Source: Eudorina sp. 2006-703-Eu-15 (taxonomy: Eukaryota; Chlorophyta; Chlorophyceae; Chlamydomonadales; Volvocaceae). Taken from it: a stretch of 64,000 nt of DNA. The stretch covers positions 913,146 through 977,145 of the forward strand of contig BDSI01000020.1 in assembly GCA_003117195.1 (NCBI GenBank), given 5' to 3'. A program made the translations under genes and the position numbers. Position 1 is the first letter of the stretch. The number at the start of each line of letters is the position of its first letter. Below, piece after piece: positions 1 to 12,600 of this stretch. The notes below the pieces were generated by a model that was not told where the DNA came from, searched no databases, and saw only the letters and a list, made by a program, of their open reading frames with translations.

Positions 1-3000
1 AGGTTCAGGCCGCCGAGCAAGCCGCAGCTGGAGGTCCATAGGCTTGCGGGACCAGAGCCGCGGGTCGCTCGTTATGTCGGAGGCAGGCCCCGGCAGCGGC
101 TCCGCGGCGAGGGTGACATTGCGACCCCGCAGACCGCACCAGGAGAAAACGGAGAACGTCAGGGAGGCGGCGGGAAAGGAGGTCCTGTTGAGTGTTGTGG
201 TGCCGTTGCCTCCGGGCCCGTCCGTCTCCTGCCGCCACCACGGGCTGCTGTCGGTGTTGTTCGCTGCCACCAGGCCCGCTGCCATCTGCCGCTGTCGAAC
301 AGCCTCCATGGCCAGCAGTCGCGCCGTGAGCCGCTCCAGGAAAGGCGCTGTGATAGCGGTCCCGTCCGAACCCGACATCAGCTGGTTGGTCCGCGGCAGC
401 TCGCGGAGGGTCTGCATCAGCTCTGATGACCCGTCGGTCTGTGCTCCAGTCGTCGTTGTCACAAACTCAAAACCCCCGAAGGCTGATGAGGAGGGTGCAT
501 CCTGAAAATTGTCAGAATCACCGTTACCAGCACCAGCAGCACCACTACTATAAGCAAGTAAGTGCTCCGCCCACACCCACGCCATCAGCGCCAGCTCCCC
601 AGGCGGCACCAGCAGCACCACGGAGTCCAAGAATACTCGGTACGGTGACGCCGCCGAGGCCTCCAAAGCCCCGCGATCAAACTCCATGGGCCACAGGCAC
701 GACGTGAAGTTAGCCAACGCCGTGCTCAGTCCGCCCGTGGGATCCTTTCCAGCTGCCACAAAGGCATTCACATTACTTTGTGCCTGCGTGAGTTGCCGCT
801 CGCGACCAGGGTCGTTCCAACCGCCATCACCGTACACCGTTGCCCCGCCCCCCCTGCTCCACGCAGCTGAGGTCGGGTGCAGCCCTGCGGCCGGCAGACC
901 TGACAGCACCAACTGCCGTACCGTCAGCGTCCCATTGGCGGAACGTACATTAAACGCTGCTGGGGCGTACGACATGTGCAGACGTCCAGGAGTTTGGGGA
1001 TCGCCAAGCAGCACCTGCTTGTGCAAGATCTGCGCCTGAGATAGCTGAAAGAATGAATCTGTCCAATTGCTTTGATAACTTGTGAGCGGGCATATTTGCA
1101 GCTGTGTGTCTGACGACAAGATGATGTACAATCTCGATGTGCCGTCGGATGACTTCGGGGGCGGGGTGGGATCCGAGGGACGCAGTGTAGAGCTGGGAAT
1201 ATACACCGACAGCATCGACACCGTGCCTGTGTAACCTTCGGGCCTCAGCTGGCAGAGCGGCTCCGCAGCCCCCTTCTGGCTGTACAGCCCCTGGGCGGCG
1301 ACCGCTGACCCCTCTGGGGCAGATGGCCTCAGTGATGGTGAATGCGCCAGCGCTGGCACTGCTGCCGCCGCCGCTGTGACGTACTCTGGCGCCCTCGCTG
1401 CCTGGTACACTGGTGCGCTCGTTTTCCTGTATGGCAGCGCTGGGGACGACGATGGGGACGACGCGGGTACCAGCAGCAGCCCCTGGAACAGCACAAGGTC
1501 TTTCCAAACGCTGGAAAGGCTGTACACGAACAAGCCCACTCCGGATGCGGCCTCGTCCGGCGATCTGGGCGGTACCGCCCACTGCGGTCCGCTGTCGCTG
1601 GCTGGGTCCTGTGCGGCGGAGATGAAAGCGAGCGGCACAGATTGCGGGAGCAAGCAGCTGCGTCAGCCGCTCCAATATACATGCCACGTGCATACCGCCT
1701 TCCAAACAGCACACAATTCGCTCTCGGTCCCGTGGATCGATCCGACCCCTCTCCAGGGACGTCCCCATATCGATCCCAGGAGGACAGCTCACTTCTCACT
1801 TGTGAATAATCATCGCCCGGGGACGGAAGCTTCAGGATTTCGTTGCCCCTCGCACAGGCGTAGTCCGCAAGTCCCTCCGGAACGGCGTTCGTCATGTCCA
1901 CGTGCCACAGGGCTAGCTCACTAAGCCGCAGCTGTACGGCAACCCCTCGCGCGACCAAGCGAGAGGGACGCGGTCCGCTGTAAATGAAACGCCGCGCACC
2001 ACCAAACGTCCATAATAGCAAGGTGAGGAAACCAACCCGGTAATTACTGGCTGGACCCAGCGGCGGATTCACCAGGGTGAGATTGTGCAGCTCAATGTTG
2101 GTGCCGTATTCGGGCACGGAGAACAGTGAAGTCGTGTCACCCAGGTCCAGAGCTATGGGGGGCTGCCTGCCGTCCGGGGCTGCAGCGATGGATCCGCCGG
2201 AGATGACAAGTAACCGGGTGCTGATGATGATAGATGAAGGAGGCTGCTGCTGCTGCATTTGTTGCTGCTGATCCAGCGTCGGCAGGATATCCCTCAGCGC
2301 AAAGCTCCGGCTGAGCAGAACCTTGATCGGAATGGCGAAGGCGTCCAGAAGACCGGGGACCGGAACTGGGTTGGCGGCTGCCTCCAGCAACGCCCGCAGC
2401 TCAGGACCGCTGCCCACAGTTGCAGCAAAGCACGGGTGGGGAACCGGAGTTCCACTGCAACGAAGGGTCACGTTGAACGCCCGCAATGTGCCGCTTGTGT
2501 ACGCATGTACGACAAGGGTACTGGGCGTTACAGTTAAGTTGGGTGACGGCGCGGCATCGCAGGCGAAAGCCTGGTGTAAAGACAGTGAGTTGCAGTCAGC
2601 TGTGCTGATGGTGATGTTTTGGAGGGAAAGTCGTGTCGGCGCTGGCTCAGGCGAGGTTGGTGACTGTGGCTGCTGCGCTGTAAAGTTAAAAGCGCGGATG
2701 CTGAGGAAAGATGTCGTTGTCACTGGCCATGTCTCATCCAGAGCAACGTCGACCAGCTGAAGGTTGCTGACGGACACCGCAACACTCGGGCTAACAGTGA
2801 AGATACCAGCCTCTCGGCTCAGATTCACCGTTGGCCATCCCAATCCCGCAATAGTTATGGATTGAGAGAGTACAGCAGGCTGATTATCGCTGCCTAGCCC
2901 CAAGGTTATGTCCGCAGTAACCGAACACAGCCAAGTGCCGCGGTCCAGACCTGCCGCACAAGTGTCTAACCACGTGTAAGCGTCGTCGCAATTCACAGCT

Positions 3001-3056
3001 TGAAATAGTAGCGGCAAAGATGTAAGCAGATAGACGGCCCACAGCGTCAGGTGCAT
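1..3056 (-). CDS. Receptor-like protein kinase, copy 1 (3' part beyond window)
   Basis: This is the N-terminal, extracellular half of a large receptor-like kinase. Exon 1 (3056-1800, 419 codons) starts at an ATG followed by a hydrophobic signal peptide (about residues 5-20). It carries many N-x-S/T sequons and Ser/Pro-rich segments. A 191-nt intron (1799-1609, GTGAGA donor, CAG acceptor) leads to exon 2, which stays open from 1608 to the window edge. The DNA is a close match to the complete copy at 4843-11593 (position 1 corresponds to about 8573). The transmembrane and kinase parts should therefore lie outside the window. No stop or frameshift is visible, so the copy may be functional. The ligand is unknown. 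A beta-helix-like extracellular fold is only a guess. The kinase assignment rests entirely on the paralogue. Confidence 0.75.
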
Positions 3057-4842
3057 ATCATCGCCGTTCGTCCTCGTGGTTGGTCAGCATTTTCACAGTG
3101 CCGTTTTGATTTAAAAGTATGAAATCCTAGCTTATTCCAGAGGCGACTTTTTCGTCGACAGCAGTACTTACGATGTATGTGAGCGGTTTTGGCGCCACCG
3201 GCACCATTAGGCGGCATTCACATATGAAGCAGGAATCGCGCGTGCCTTAAATGAAAAAGACAAAAATGCCTCCGGCCACTGTTCACATAGAGGACGAAAT
3301 TACAAATTTTTTGAGTTTCAGTTACCGTTGATTTCATGCTCGGCCGTGGATGAAATGTACCGAGTCCGAAACTTTTGTTGCTGAAATCTGAAGCATGAAA
3401 CAATAAGTGATCTGACGACTCGTATCAATCCCGTCGTCGTTAATAAGAAGTTGTCTTTACGTATGCGAAGATGGCCACATTGCACATTCATTACCTTATT
3501 TCGCAGTAATTATTTGTACCGATTGGAAATGTCGCGAGAGTAAAAGCACTTGTTTAGTGAAACATAGCGGAACTCTTAAGATGGAGCAGGACACAAGAAG
3601 ATTACGGCCCTGATCCTACCTTCACCATTGACTGCGAAAATGATGGGGCTCGATACACGCAGCACCATCCCAGCCGTGCGGACCTTCGTGAAGCGGAGGA
3701 AACTTGCTTGGATGCCGTCCGTAGTAACCTACTACTGTCACAGAACAAGAGACCGCGTCGTCCTTCACCTAAAGCATCAAGCACGTAGGCATTACACTGT
3801 TGTGATTCGTGTGCGCAATGAGCTTGCCAGGTCTGTGTCGTCGCTCTGATGTATTTGCTGACTGCACTGTACGCCACTGTGCATCTCTAGCGCTGCCAGC
3901 CCATTACCAACCACCCACAGACTGCCCGCAAGTAATCATTACGGCCGGCCGGCCGGCCACACCACAGCCAGATCGTAACGAGTCCATCAAAACTCGAGGG
4001 CAACATACACCAAGAAAGTAGCCAAGCAGCGCACGGAAAGAATCAAGGCGAATAGGCAATATCCCGCCGCTGCAAAGTGTGCATCAATGTCTAAATGCGC
4101 GCAATGTACGGGTTGGTTCAGGCAGGCTGGATTTGGGTGGAATGCTGCACCTGGACCACTGCTAGCTCGAGTAGCTCGAGCGAGCGTGCGTGTGGGAGTG
4201 GCATGTCCTGACATACAGAGTGCACTCCATCCATCCCACGCACGGGTCGGTGTTTGGCTCCTTCCCTCCATCAACGTCGAGGTGTGAGTTGCTTGGGTCG
4301 TCATCAAGCGCGCGTTGTGTGCAAACCCCAGTTGTGCATATGCGTGTCTATATATGTGTGTGTCTATATGTATATGTGTGTGTGTGGGGGGTATCTGTGT
4401 TACGCCCGGGCTTCAAAGACCCGTCGCGGCCACGTCCAAGCAAGTAAACCAAGAGGACACATGAATCCATATATGTACATGGTACCAACCAGCAGCAATA
4501 ACCGACGGAATGAAAACCGACAAGCCAACAGAGACCGACCGTAAATTAAGAGAAACGTAAGCAGACAGCCGAGATCCAAAAACGGTTGTTTGAGTGCAGC
4601 CAAGGACGTCCCCTCGGAGCAACGTTTGGCTCCAGACATATGTCGTGTATATTCCCTTGCACCATGCCAGCTTTATGTGTGGAGACAGCGAGGTGTGGAA
4701 GGACGGTTTCTTGCATGTCAGGCATGTAGTCAGGCGTAAGAAAACTAGTATATATGCACTTTAAGAGAAACGCACATGTAATGAAACCGCTCGGCCGCAT
4801 ATATTTGCCCTAAGAAAGCATGCAAGTCACAACCCTCGCTAG
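3057..4842. other. Intergenic spacer between the two kinase copies
   Basis: No gene is supported here. Bases 3057-3213 and about 3773-3900 match the region just upstream of the second kinase copy (11594-11745 and 11745-11860), so the duplicated unit includes the promoter side. Between them lies about 560 bp absent from the other copy. Further on are a GGCC repeat (about 3941-3956), imperfect TG/TA simple sequence (about 4340-4390) and otherwise unremarkable DNA leading to the 3' end of the complete kinase gene. Confidence 0.6.
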
Positions 4843-7800
4843 CTACGGAGCTTCCGCCGACCTCTTGAGAAGCCCAATGATCTTGAGTCCTGCCAGTCGC
4901 CTACCCGGGGCCCACACTCGCCAATCGATCCACAGCGGCTTTGAGGCGTCCGCGGACGGTCCCAACCGAGAGGGCGGCAGCGATGCCGACAGCACAGGCT
5001 CTATCATGCGCTGCAGGCGGGTGATGATGGCCGCGAATGAGGGCCTCGCAGCGGGGTCCGCGGCCAGGCATTCTGCCGCCAGGTCCGCGATGCCGGAGGG
5101 AGCCTGATCAGGCCACACCAGCAGCGAGGGCGGCAGCGCTGCTGCTTCACTGGCTGACGACGCGCTGTCCTCGCCCAAGCCGCCTCGGGGCACCGACTGT
5201 CCCGTCTGCGGCCGTGGGCAGGGCGGGGATCAGCACTGGATAGTGAGCAGGGGGTACCGATTCTTCGTTCGGGGCCAGATCAGCAGCTGTGAGGGCACCA
5301 AGCGCGACCGACACACCTGTGTCGAATACTCCGAAGGGTGGCAGGCCGCGGTGTACTGCTGTTGTTGTAACCACGCCGTCAGCCCGGCTCCCAGCTCCGG
5401 GTCCCGCAGCAACGCTGGAAGCGACAGGCCTGTAACGATCTCGTACATCAGAACGGCAAAGGCGTAAACGTCCGTGCCCTTGTTGCTGGCACCGTACCGG
5501 ACGAGCTCTGGTGCGCTGTACAGACACGATCGCCTGCGGGTTGGGTTTTACGAGTTGAGGGTTTGAAGGTGCAGCTCCTCAGGGAGCTGAGCAAACAGTC
5601 GACACCACCCAACGACGCATCTCAGCTGATCCGCAATCTTTGCAAGCCCGCCGGAACCCCCACTTGAATACCGAGTATGCGGTCAGGATCACCGTACCTT
5701 CAAATGAGCTGCAGACATGTACCATCATGTACAAACGGAAGGACCTACCCAGCGCAGTTCAATAACCTGCCGTTTCTTCCTGCCATGGCGCTGCGTAAAG
5801 GTTGACCGTAAGTGTTTCTATTGTTTTCCCCAACTCCACCGCACCGAGCCCTCCCCCCAAACCTTCCCACCCCCCGAACCTTCCCACCCGTTCTTCGTCA
5901 CACCCCGGGCAACCCGCGATACCCACAACCCCTCACCTGGCGTCCCTGCTGAGGTGGGTTGCACTGCCCTCCAGACGTCCGCTCAGACCGAAGTCCGCCA
6001 CCTTGGCCACGTACCCATAACCGTACCGGCAGCCGCTGTGTGACAGCCATCCACCCCTGGCGGCGGCCCTCGTCGGATTCCCAGCAGCGGGACCGCGGAT
6101 CTTCTGGGCCAGCGAATCACTGTCGCGCCGGCAATTCTCCTCTTCCAGGCCATCGACCAGCTGCGGCGGATATACGTCGCTGTCCAAGTCATTCCCCAAG
6201 CCGGGTACCGAAGCACCCTCAGGAGCTGCTACAACCGCAGCTCCGTCGCCGCCACCGTCGTCATCAATAATGCCTACACCCGGCTCATGCCCAGTCCCCG
6301 ACGGCCCGACCTCCGGCGCGTTGCCAGGTTGGCCACCTTCCCCGACCCCTGTACTTACTCCTGCCAAGTGTGCAGGGTGCGATCCGGTTGGAGAGGGTGG
6401 CTGTGGCGCCGAGCTGGGAGAAGGCATTGACGGCTGTTCCGGCTTGGGGCAGCTCTGCAGCAGTACATTGGCTGAGGAGAGATCGCCGTGCAGCACCCCC
6501 CTGGAGTGCAGGTACTCCATGCCGCGGGCCACCTGCAGAGCCACCGCAAGGGACACAGCCAGGGAGGGCGGTGGTTCGCCCGAGGGAGCGGCTGTGGCTG
6601 CGGCGGCTGGTTGGTTACGGGGGCCGCACCGCGGTGGTAGCTCCCCGGGGGTATGCTGGGAGGCCCGCAGGACCCCACCGTCACTCTTGCTGCGGTATTG
6701 ACGACGGCGGTTGTCGGATGCTGTCACCTCCAGCCGCGGCATGACAGTGGTCGGCCGCGATGACAGCCTGACAGCCTCAGCTGCAGCTGCGCCATCTGTG
6801 TGGTCCGCAGCCAGGTAACACCGCGCCAGAAGCCCGGAGTCCAGACACTGACGGAGGCTGCCCGCATCACACAGCTCCTGAATCAGGGTCAGCCGCCACA
6901 CCTCCGGCTCTGAGCTCACGGAAAACGGCGACTTTCGCTGACTCAGTGCATGCGGCGCCAACGCCCCCTGGTCAGTAGGCGACACAAAGGGGTTGCACTG
7001 GTTGGGCGGTGCAGTGGCGGGTCCAGGCGGCTCAGCCGGGGGTCGAGATCTCTCCAGGCAGCGCAGCTGGTGGGAGTAGGTAGCGACGACGTTGGGGTGG
7101 CTGAGGGAGGAGGCGATGGCCGCCTCTTGGAGAGGTCCACCGACAGCGGGGTACGGAGCGGCTGCACCCTGCCAGTGTGTGGGCCACGTGTGCAGGGACG
7201 TACAAGCCGGGGGGGGGGCAAGGCATACAGAAACGGTTACGGTTGCTGCTGTGATGTGGCGAAAAGTAAATCCCTTAGAGGAACATGGCGTGGCCCAGGG
7301 ACAGAAACCACGTTGTGAATCTTATATAGGCGCTAAATGGGGAGGAGACCATTCGATGTAGATATATTTCGCAGGCGCCCAGACCCACCCTCGCTCAGCT
7401 TTATCCCCACTATCCACCCGTTGTGGTGCACGTGTTCCTTCAGCCTTCCATGACAGAGGCTGTTCAGGCCCATAAGCCACCCTCAGGGTCGTATACAGGA
7501 GTTTCGCTGCGCAATGTCCCAACAGGGCCCAAACATACGCTGCCCAGCGCTGCAGTCAACCGCTGTTGCCCAGCGGCTCCAACCACAGTTGCCCCAGCGC
7601 CCCAACCAACCACAGTTGCCCCCGTGCCCCAACCACACACAGTACCTCCAGCCGCCCCTCACGCACCTGTTGGAACAGCACGCTCTTGACCGCCACCTCC
7701 AGCCCGCGCCACAACCCGCGGTACACAACCCCCTGTGCCCCGCGGCCCAGCTGCCCCAGCAGGACCAACACCTGGGGTCCCCGGCCGGCGTCGCGGTCGT

Positions 7801-10800
7801 CATTTCCGTCGAAGGCGCCTCCCGAAGTCAGCCCCACGAAAGCGCCAGGTTCGCAACCCGTGTTGGCGGCTGCTGCAGCTGCGGCTGCTGCCCGGGATGT
7901 GAAGATCTGCTTCTTGGTGCAACTTTCCGGAGAGCCCTCCCTGCTGCTTTCTGTCCCTGCCGGCCGCCCCTGCACCTCGTACTCTAGCGGACCACTGCCA
8001 CCGCCACTGGCGGCGATGGGATTAATGGCTCGACGGGCCCCTGCCCGTGTCGTCAACACGCCGCATCCCTTCGTATCTGGGGCCCCGCCCAGCCGCCACT
8101 CTGGGCCACAATGTGCCACATCGTCCTTATGGAAGCTGATGTCGCGAAGGAACATGGACACCGCCTCCGTCGCCAGCTGTTGGCCCCGACCGCCCCGGTC
8201 ATCCGATGATGCGTCCCTGCCGCCTGTGAGCTCCGACTGTTTCGTCGTACGGAGGTGCGCCTGTAATCGCCGCCGCCTGTGCCACAGCACCGATGCGGCC
8301 ACAGCCGAAAGCGCCAGTAGTATGCTGAGGCCGGCGGCCAGCGCAGGCACATTCAGGTGCATCGGCGGTGCAGCAGAATTGTAAGCTTGCGTGGCTGGCG
8401 TGGGCGTCGACGGAGAAGGTGATGATGGTGAGTCGGTTGTCAACTCCCAATACGATGAAGGCAGCGGTGATGGGCGTGACAGCGGCAGGACAGGAGGTTG
8501 TGACAAGACGGAGGGGCCGTTAGGGGGCGATGGTGTTGCAGCGGCGTCGTTGTCGGCGTCGTCGGCGGGGTCAGGTTCAGGCCGCCGAGCAAGCCGCAGC
8601 TGGAGGTCCATAGGCTTGCGGGACCAGAGCCGCGGGTCACTCATTGTCACAGAGCCAGGCCACGGCAGCGGCTCCGCGGCGAGGGTGACATTGCGACCCC
8701 GCAGACCGCACCAGGAGAACACTGAGAACGTCAGGGAGGCGGCGGGAAGGGAGGTCCTGTTGAGTGTTGTGGTGCCGTTGCCTCCGGGCCCGTCCGTCTC
8801 CTGCCGCCACCACGGGCTGCTGTCGGTGCTGTTCGCTGCCACCAGGCCCGCTGCCATCTGCCGCTGTCGAACCGCCTCCATAGCCAGCAGTCGCGCCGTG
8901 AGCCGCTCCAGGAAAGGCGCTGTGATAGCGGTCCCGTCCGAACCCGACATCAGCTGGTTGGTCCGAGGCAGCTCGCGGAGGGTCTGCAGCAGCTCTGATG
9001 ACCCGTCGCTCTGTGCTCCAGTCGTCGTTGTCACAAACTCAAAACCCCCGAAGGCTGATGAGGAGGGTGCATCCTGAACATCACCGTTACCAGCAGCAGC
9101 GCCAGCACCATTATTAGCAAGTAAGTGCTCCGTCCAAACCCACGCCATCAGCGCCAGCTCCCCAGGCGGCACCAGCAGCACCACGGAGTCCAAGAATACT
9201 CGGTACGGTAACGCCGCCGAGGCCTCCAAAGCCCCGCGATCAAACTCCATGGGCCACAGGCACGACGTGAAGTTAGCTAACGCCGGGCTCAGTCCGCCCG
9301 TGGGGTCCGTTCCAGCTGCCACATAGACATCCACATCGTTTGGTGCCTGCCCGACTGTCCGCTGACCACTAGGCTCGTCCCAACCGCCATCGCCGTACAC
9401 CGTTGCCCCGCCCCCACTGCTCCACGCAGCTGAGGTCGGGTGCAGCCCTGCGACCGGCAGACCTGACAGCACCAACTGCCGTACCGTCAGCGTCCCATTG
9501 GCGGACCGTACATTAAACGCTGCTGGGGCGTACGACATGTGCAGACGTCCAGGTTGCTGGGGATTGCCAAGCAGCACCTGCTTGTGCAAGATCTGCGCCT
9601 GAGATAGCTGAAAGTACGCATTTGTCAGCTTGCTTTGAGCCTTTGTGAGCGGGTGTACTTGCAGCCGTGTGTCGGACGAAAAGATCATGTACCACCGCGT
9701 TGTGCTGTGGGGTGAATCCGGCGGCAGGGTGGGATCAGTGGGACGCAGTGTGGAGCTGGGAATATACACCGACAGCATCGACACCGTGCCTGTGTAACCT
9801 TCGGGCCTCAGCTGGCAGAGCGGCTCCGCAGTCCCCTTCCGGCTGTACAGCCCCTGGGCGGCGATCGCTGACCCCTCTGGGGCAGATGGCCTCAGTGATG
9901 GTGAATGCGCCAGCGCTGGCACAGGCGCTGCTGCCGCCGCCGCTGTGACGTACTCTGGCGCAGTCGCAGTCTGGTACACTGGTGCGCTCGTTTCCCCATA
10001 TGGCGGCGCTGGTGTCGACGACGCGGGTAACAGCAGCAGCCCCCGGAACAGCATTAAGCCTCGCCAAATGCTAGAAAGCCTGTACACGAACAAGCCCATT
10101 CTACCCACTCCAATTGTGGCGTCACCCTGTGAGGCGGGCGGAATCGTCCACTGCGGTCCGCTGTCGCTGGCTGGGTCCTGCGCGACGGAGATGACAGCGT
10201 GCGGCAATTTATTGGGGGAGCAAGCAGCTGCGTCAGCTACTCAGATGTACATACCGCCTTCTGTACAGCACACAGCTGAGCATCCTGCTGGCCTCGGTCC
10301 CGTGGATCGATCCCACCCCTCGCCCCGGACGTCCCCATATCGATCCCAGGAGGACAGCTCACTTCTCACCTCACCATAATCATCGCCCGGGGACGGAAGC
10401 TTCAGGAGTCCGTTGCCCCTCGCACAGGCGTAGTCCGCAAGTCCCTCTGGAACGGCGTTCGTCATGTCCAGGTGCCACAAGGCTAGCTCGTTTAGCCGGA
10501 GCTGTACGGCAACCCCTCGCGCAAACAAGAGCGATGGACGCAGCGGTCCGGTGTACAGAAAACGCCGCACACCACCAAACGTCCACAACAGCAAGGTGAG
10601 GAAACCATTCTGGTCACTACTGGCTGGACCAAGCGGCGGATTTACCAGGGTGAGATTGTGCAGCTCAATGTTGGTGCCGTATTCGGGCACGGAGAACAGT
10701 GAAGTCGTGTCACCCAGGTCCAGAGCTATGGGGGGCTGCCTGCCGTCCGGGGCTGCAGCGATGGATCCGCCGGAGATGACAAGTAACAGGGTGCGGATAA

Positions 10801-11593
10801 TGATAGATGAAGGCTGCTGCTGCCGTTGCTCTGGCGCCGGCAGGATGTCCCTCAGCGCAAAGCTCCGGCTGAGCAGAACCTTGATCGGAATGGCGAAGGC
10901 GTCCAGAAGACCGGGGACCGGAACTGGATTGGCGGCTGCCTCCAGCAACGCCCGCAGCTCAGGACCGCTGCCCACAGTTGCAGCAAAGCACGGGTGGGGA
11001 ACCGGAGTTCCACTGCAACGTAGGGTCACGTTGAACGCCCGCAATGTGCCGCTTGTGTACGCATGTACGACGAGGGTACTAGGCGTCACCGTAAAATTGG
11101 GTGACGGTGAGGCATCACAGGCAAAAGCCTGGTTTAAAGACAGTGAGTTGCAGCCAGCTGTGCTGATGGTGATGTTTTGGAGGGACAGTCGGGGCTGCGC
11201 TGGCTCAGGCGAGGTTGGTGACTGCGGCTGCTGTGCTGGAAAGTCGAAAGCACGGACGCTGAGGAAAGATGCCGTCGTCACTGGCCATGTCTCATCCAGA
11301 GCAACGTCGACCAGCTGAAGGTTGCTGACGGACACTGCAACACTCGGGCTGACGGTGAAGATACCAGCTCCTCGGCTCAGATTCACTGTTGGCCATCCCA
11401 ATCCCGCAAAAAATATGGATCGAGACAGTGCAGCGGGCTGATTATCGCTGCCTAGCTCCAATGTGATGTCAGCAGTAACCGAACACAGCCAAGTGACGCC
11501 TGCCGCACATGTACCCAACCACGTGTAAGCGTTGTCGCAGTTGACATCTTGAAATAATAGTGCTAAAGATGTTAGTAGATAGATGAGCCACAT
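4843..11593 (-). CDS. Receptor-like Ser/Thr protein kinase (TKL type), copy 2, complete
   Basis: Five exons join in phase to 1,848 codons: 11593-10370, 10177-7667, 7168-5937, 5533-5317 and 5205-4843. A signal peptide is followed by about 1,000 extracellular residues rich in N-glycosylation sequons. One transmembrane helix (about 1018-1038) ends in a WHRRRR stop-transfer. The cytoplasmic kinase domain has a glycine loop GRGAQGVVYRG (about 1220), the ATP-binding lysine in VAVKSV (about 1239), catalytic loop LHGDLSSANVLL (about 1470), DFG in VADFGLSG (about 1636), SAPE in the activation segment and the closing Arg of ADPAARPSF. The catalytic loop reads HGD rather than HRD. Long low-complexity inserts lie before the catalytic loop and between it and DFG. 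The protein should phosphorylate Ser/Thr residues at the plasma membrane; its ligand and substrates are not evident. The start is the first ATG in frame with the signal peptide; an out-of-frame ATG lies a few bases upstream. Confidence 0.85.
7562..7645. repeat. Short tandem repeat inside kinase intron 2
   Basis: A GC-rich unit containing CCAACCACAGTTGCCCC is repeated about three times with variation, close to the intron 2 donor (7666). Read without splicing on the minus strand it keeps the kinase frame open for about 37 codons before a stop, so intron retention would yield a truncated protein with a repetitive tail. Confidence 0.5.
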
Positions 11594-12078
11594 CGTTCAT
11601 CGCCGTTCGTCGTCGTGGTTGGTCGGCATTTTCACAGGTCCATTGTAAAAAGTCCGAAATCCTTGCTTATTCCAATGGCGCCCTTTTCGCTAAAGTACCT
11701 ACGGATTATACTGTGAGCGTTTTTGGCGCCACCGGCGCAATTAAGCATCAAGCACGTCGGCAATTACACCACGATGATCCACTTGCGCAACGAGCCTACC
11801 GCCTCTACGTCGTTGCCTGCTAACTGCACCGTACGCCATCGTACGTCTGTATACATTACGCTCTAAGCCGTTGAACTCATTCATTCAGGTCTCAGAGATT
11901 ACCTGCGACTAAAAACATAACGATGACTCTGTTGTGCCCGCTGGACCGTCGCGTGCCTTGGAAGTTTGCTCCCTCAGTTCCGAGGGTCGTTGTCGATTTT
12001 TTGTCGCTCCAGCCATCAGATACAATTACAATCATTAACCTCCAGAGATACGTGGTCTGGCGGAAGTAGGGACGGGAT

Positions 12079-12600
12079 GGTTGGTTGGTTGGTTGGTTGG
12101 TTGTTACATGTTGTACAGGCCTTAAGGCTATAAACATGTGTTCCCCCACAACGGTCATCCGTCAAAGGGCGCACAAAAAAAGACCAAAAGAACAAAAGGT
12201 AGCAGAATCTTTCATCTCTGCAGCTTTTCCTTCCGCAACTTCTGCACCTGACATAAGAAGTGACCAAGCTTGCACTGGTCAAACAAAAACATGATTCCGA
12301 ACATATCCGAGTCATCAGGGAGATCCACGTAGCGGTTCGTAAACCGGACATTCAATTAGCACGTGTAGCTCGTCCTCTACCGCTCCACTATTGCAAAGCC
12401 GGCACGTCCGTGTACTGCGCGGCGTGCGCCCGGGCCCCCGTGCTAACCGCGATACCTCCAGATCCCAACGGCCAAGCCGAAATCGCATTAGCGCCGTGTG
12501 ATGCTTCCTCGGCATACCAGACGTCATATGGTCCAGCTTTCGCAGCTGTAGTTGTTTGGTCCGTCGGCAGCCCTTCAGTTGCACGCCCGCAGCAGACGTG
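12079..12600 (-). mobile_element. Decayed non-LTR retrotransposon (LINE) 3' end
   Basis: On the minus strand, 12584-12315 encodes a peptide with the Cys-x2-Cys-x9-His-x4-Cys knuckle (CRLCNSGAVEDELHVLIECP) that closes the reverse-transcriptase ORF of many plant and algal LINEs. After a 1-nt frameshift near 12330 the reading continues through DMFGIMFLFDQCKLGHFL, resembling the usual C-terminal tail of such ORFs, to a stop at about 12222. The 3' end is a (CCAA)n tract at 12079-12102 (read as GGTT on the plus strand), a typical short tandem tail. There is no reverse-transcriptase core, so this is a 5'-truncated, frameshifted relic. Confidence 0.6.

Noticed and set aside
950..1792. Minus-strand 280-codon frame in kinase copy 1
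   Set aside because: The equivalent frame in copy 2 is broken, while the frame continuing from exon 1 through the intron is open and conserved in both copies.
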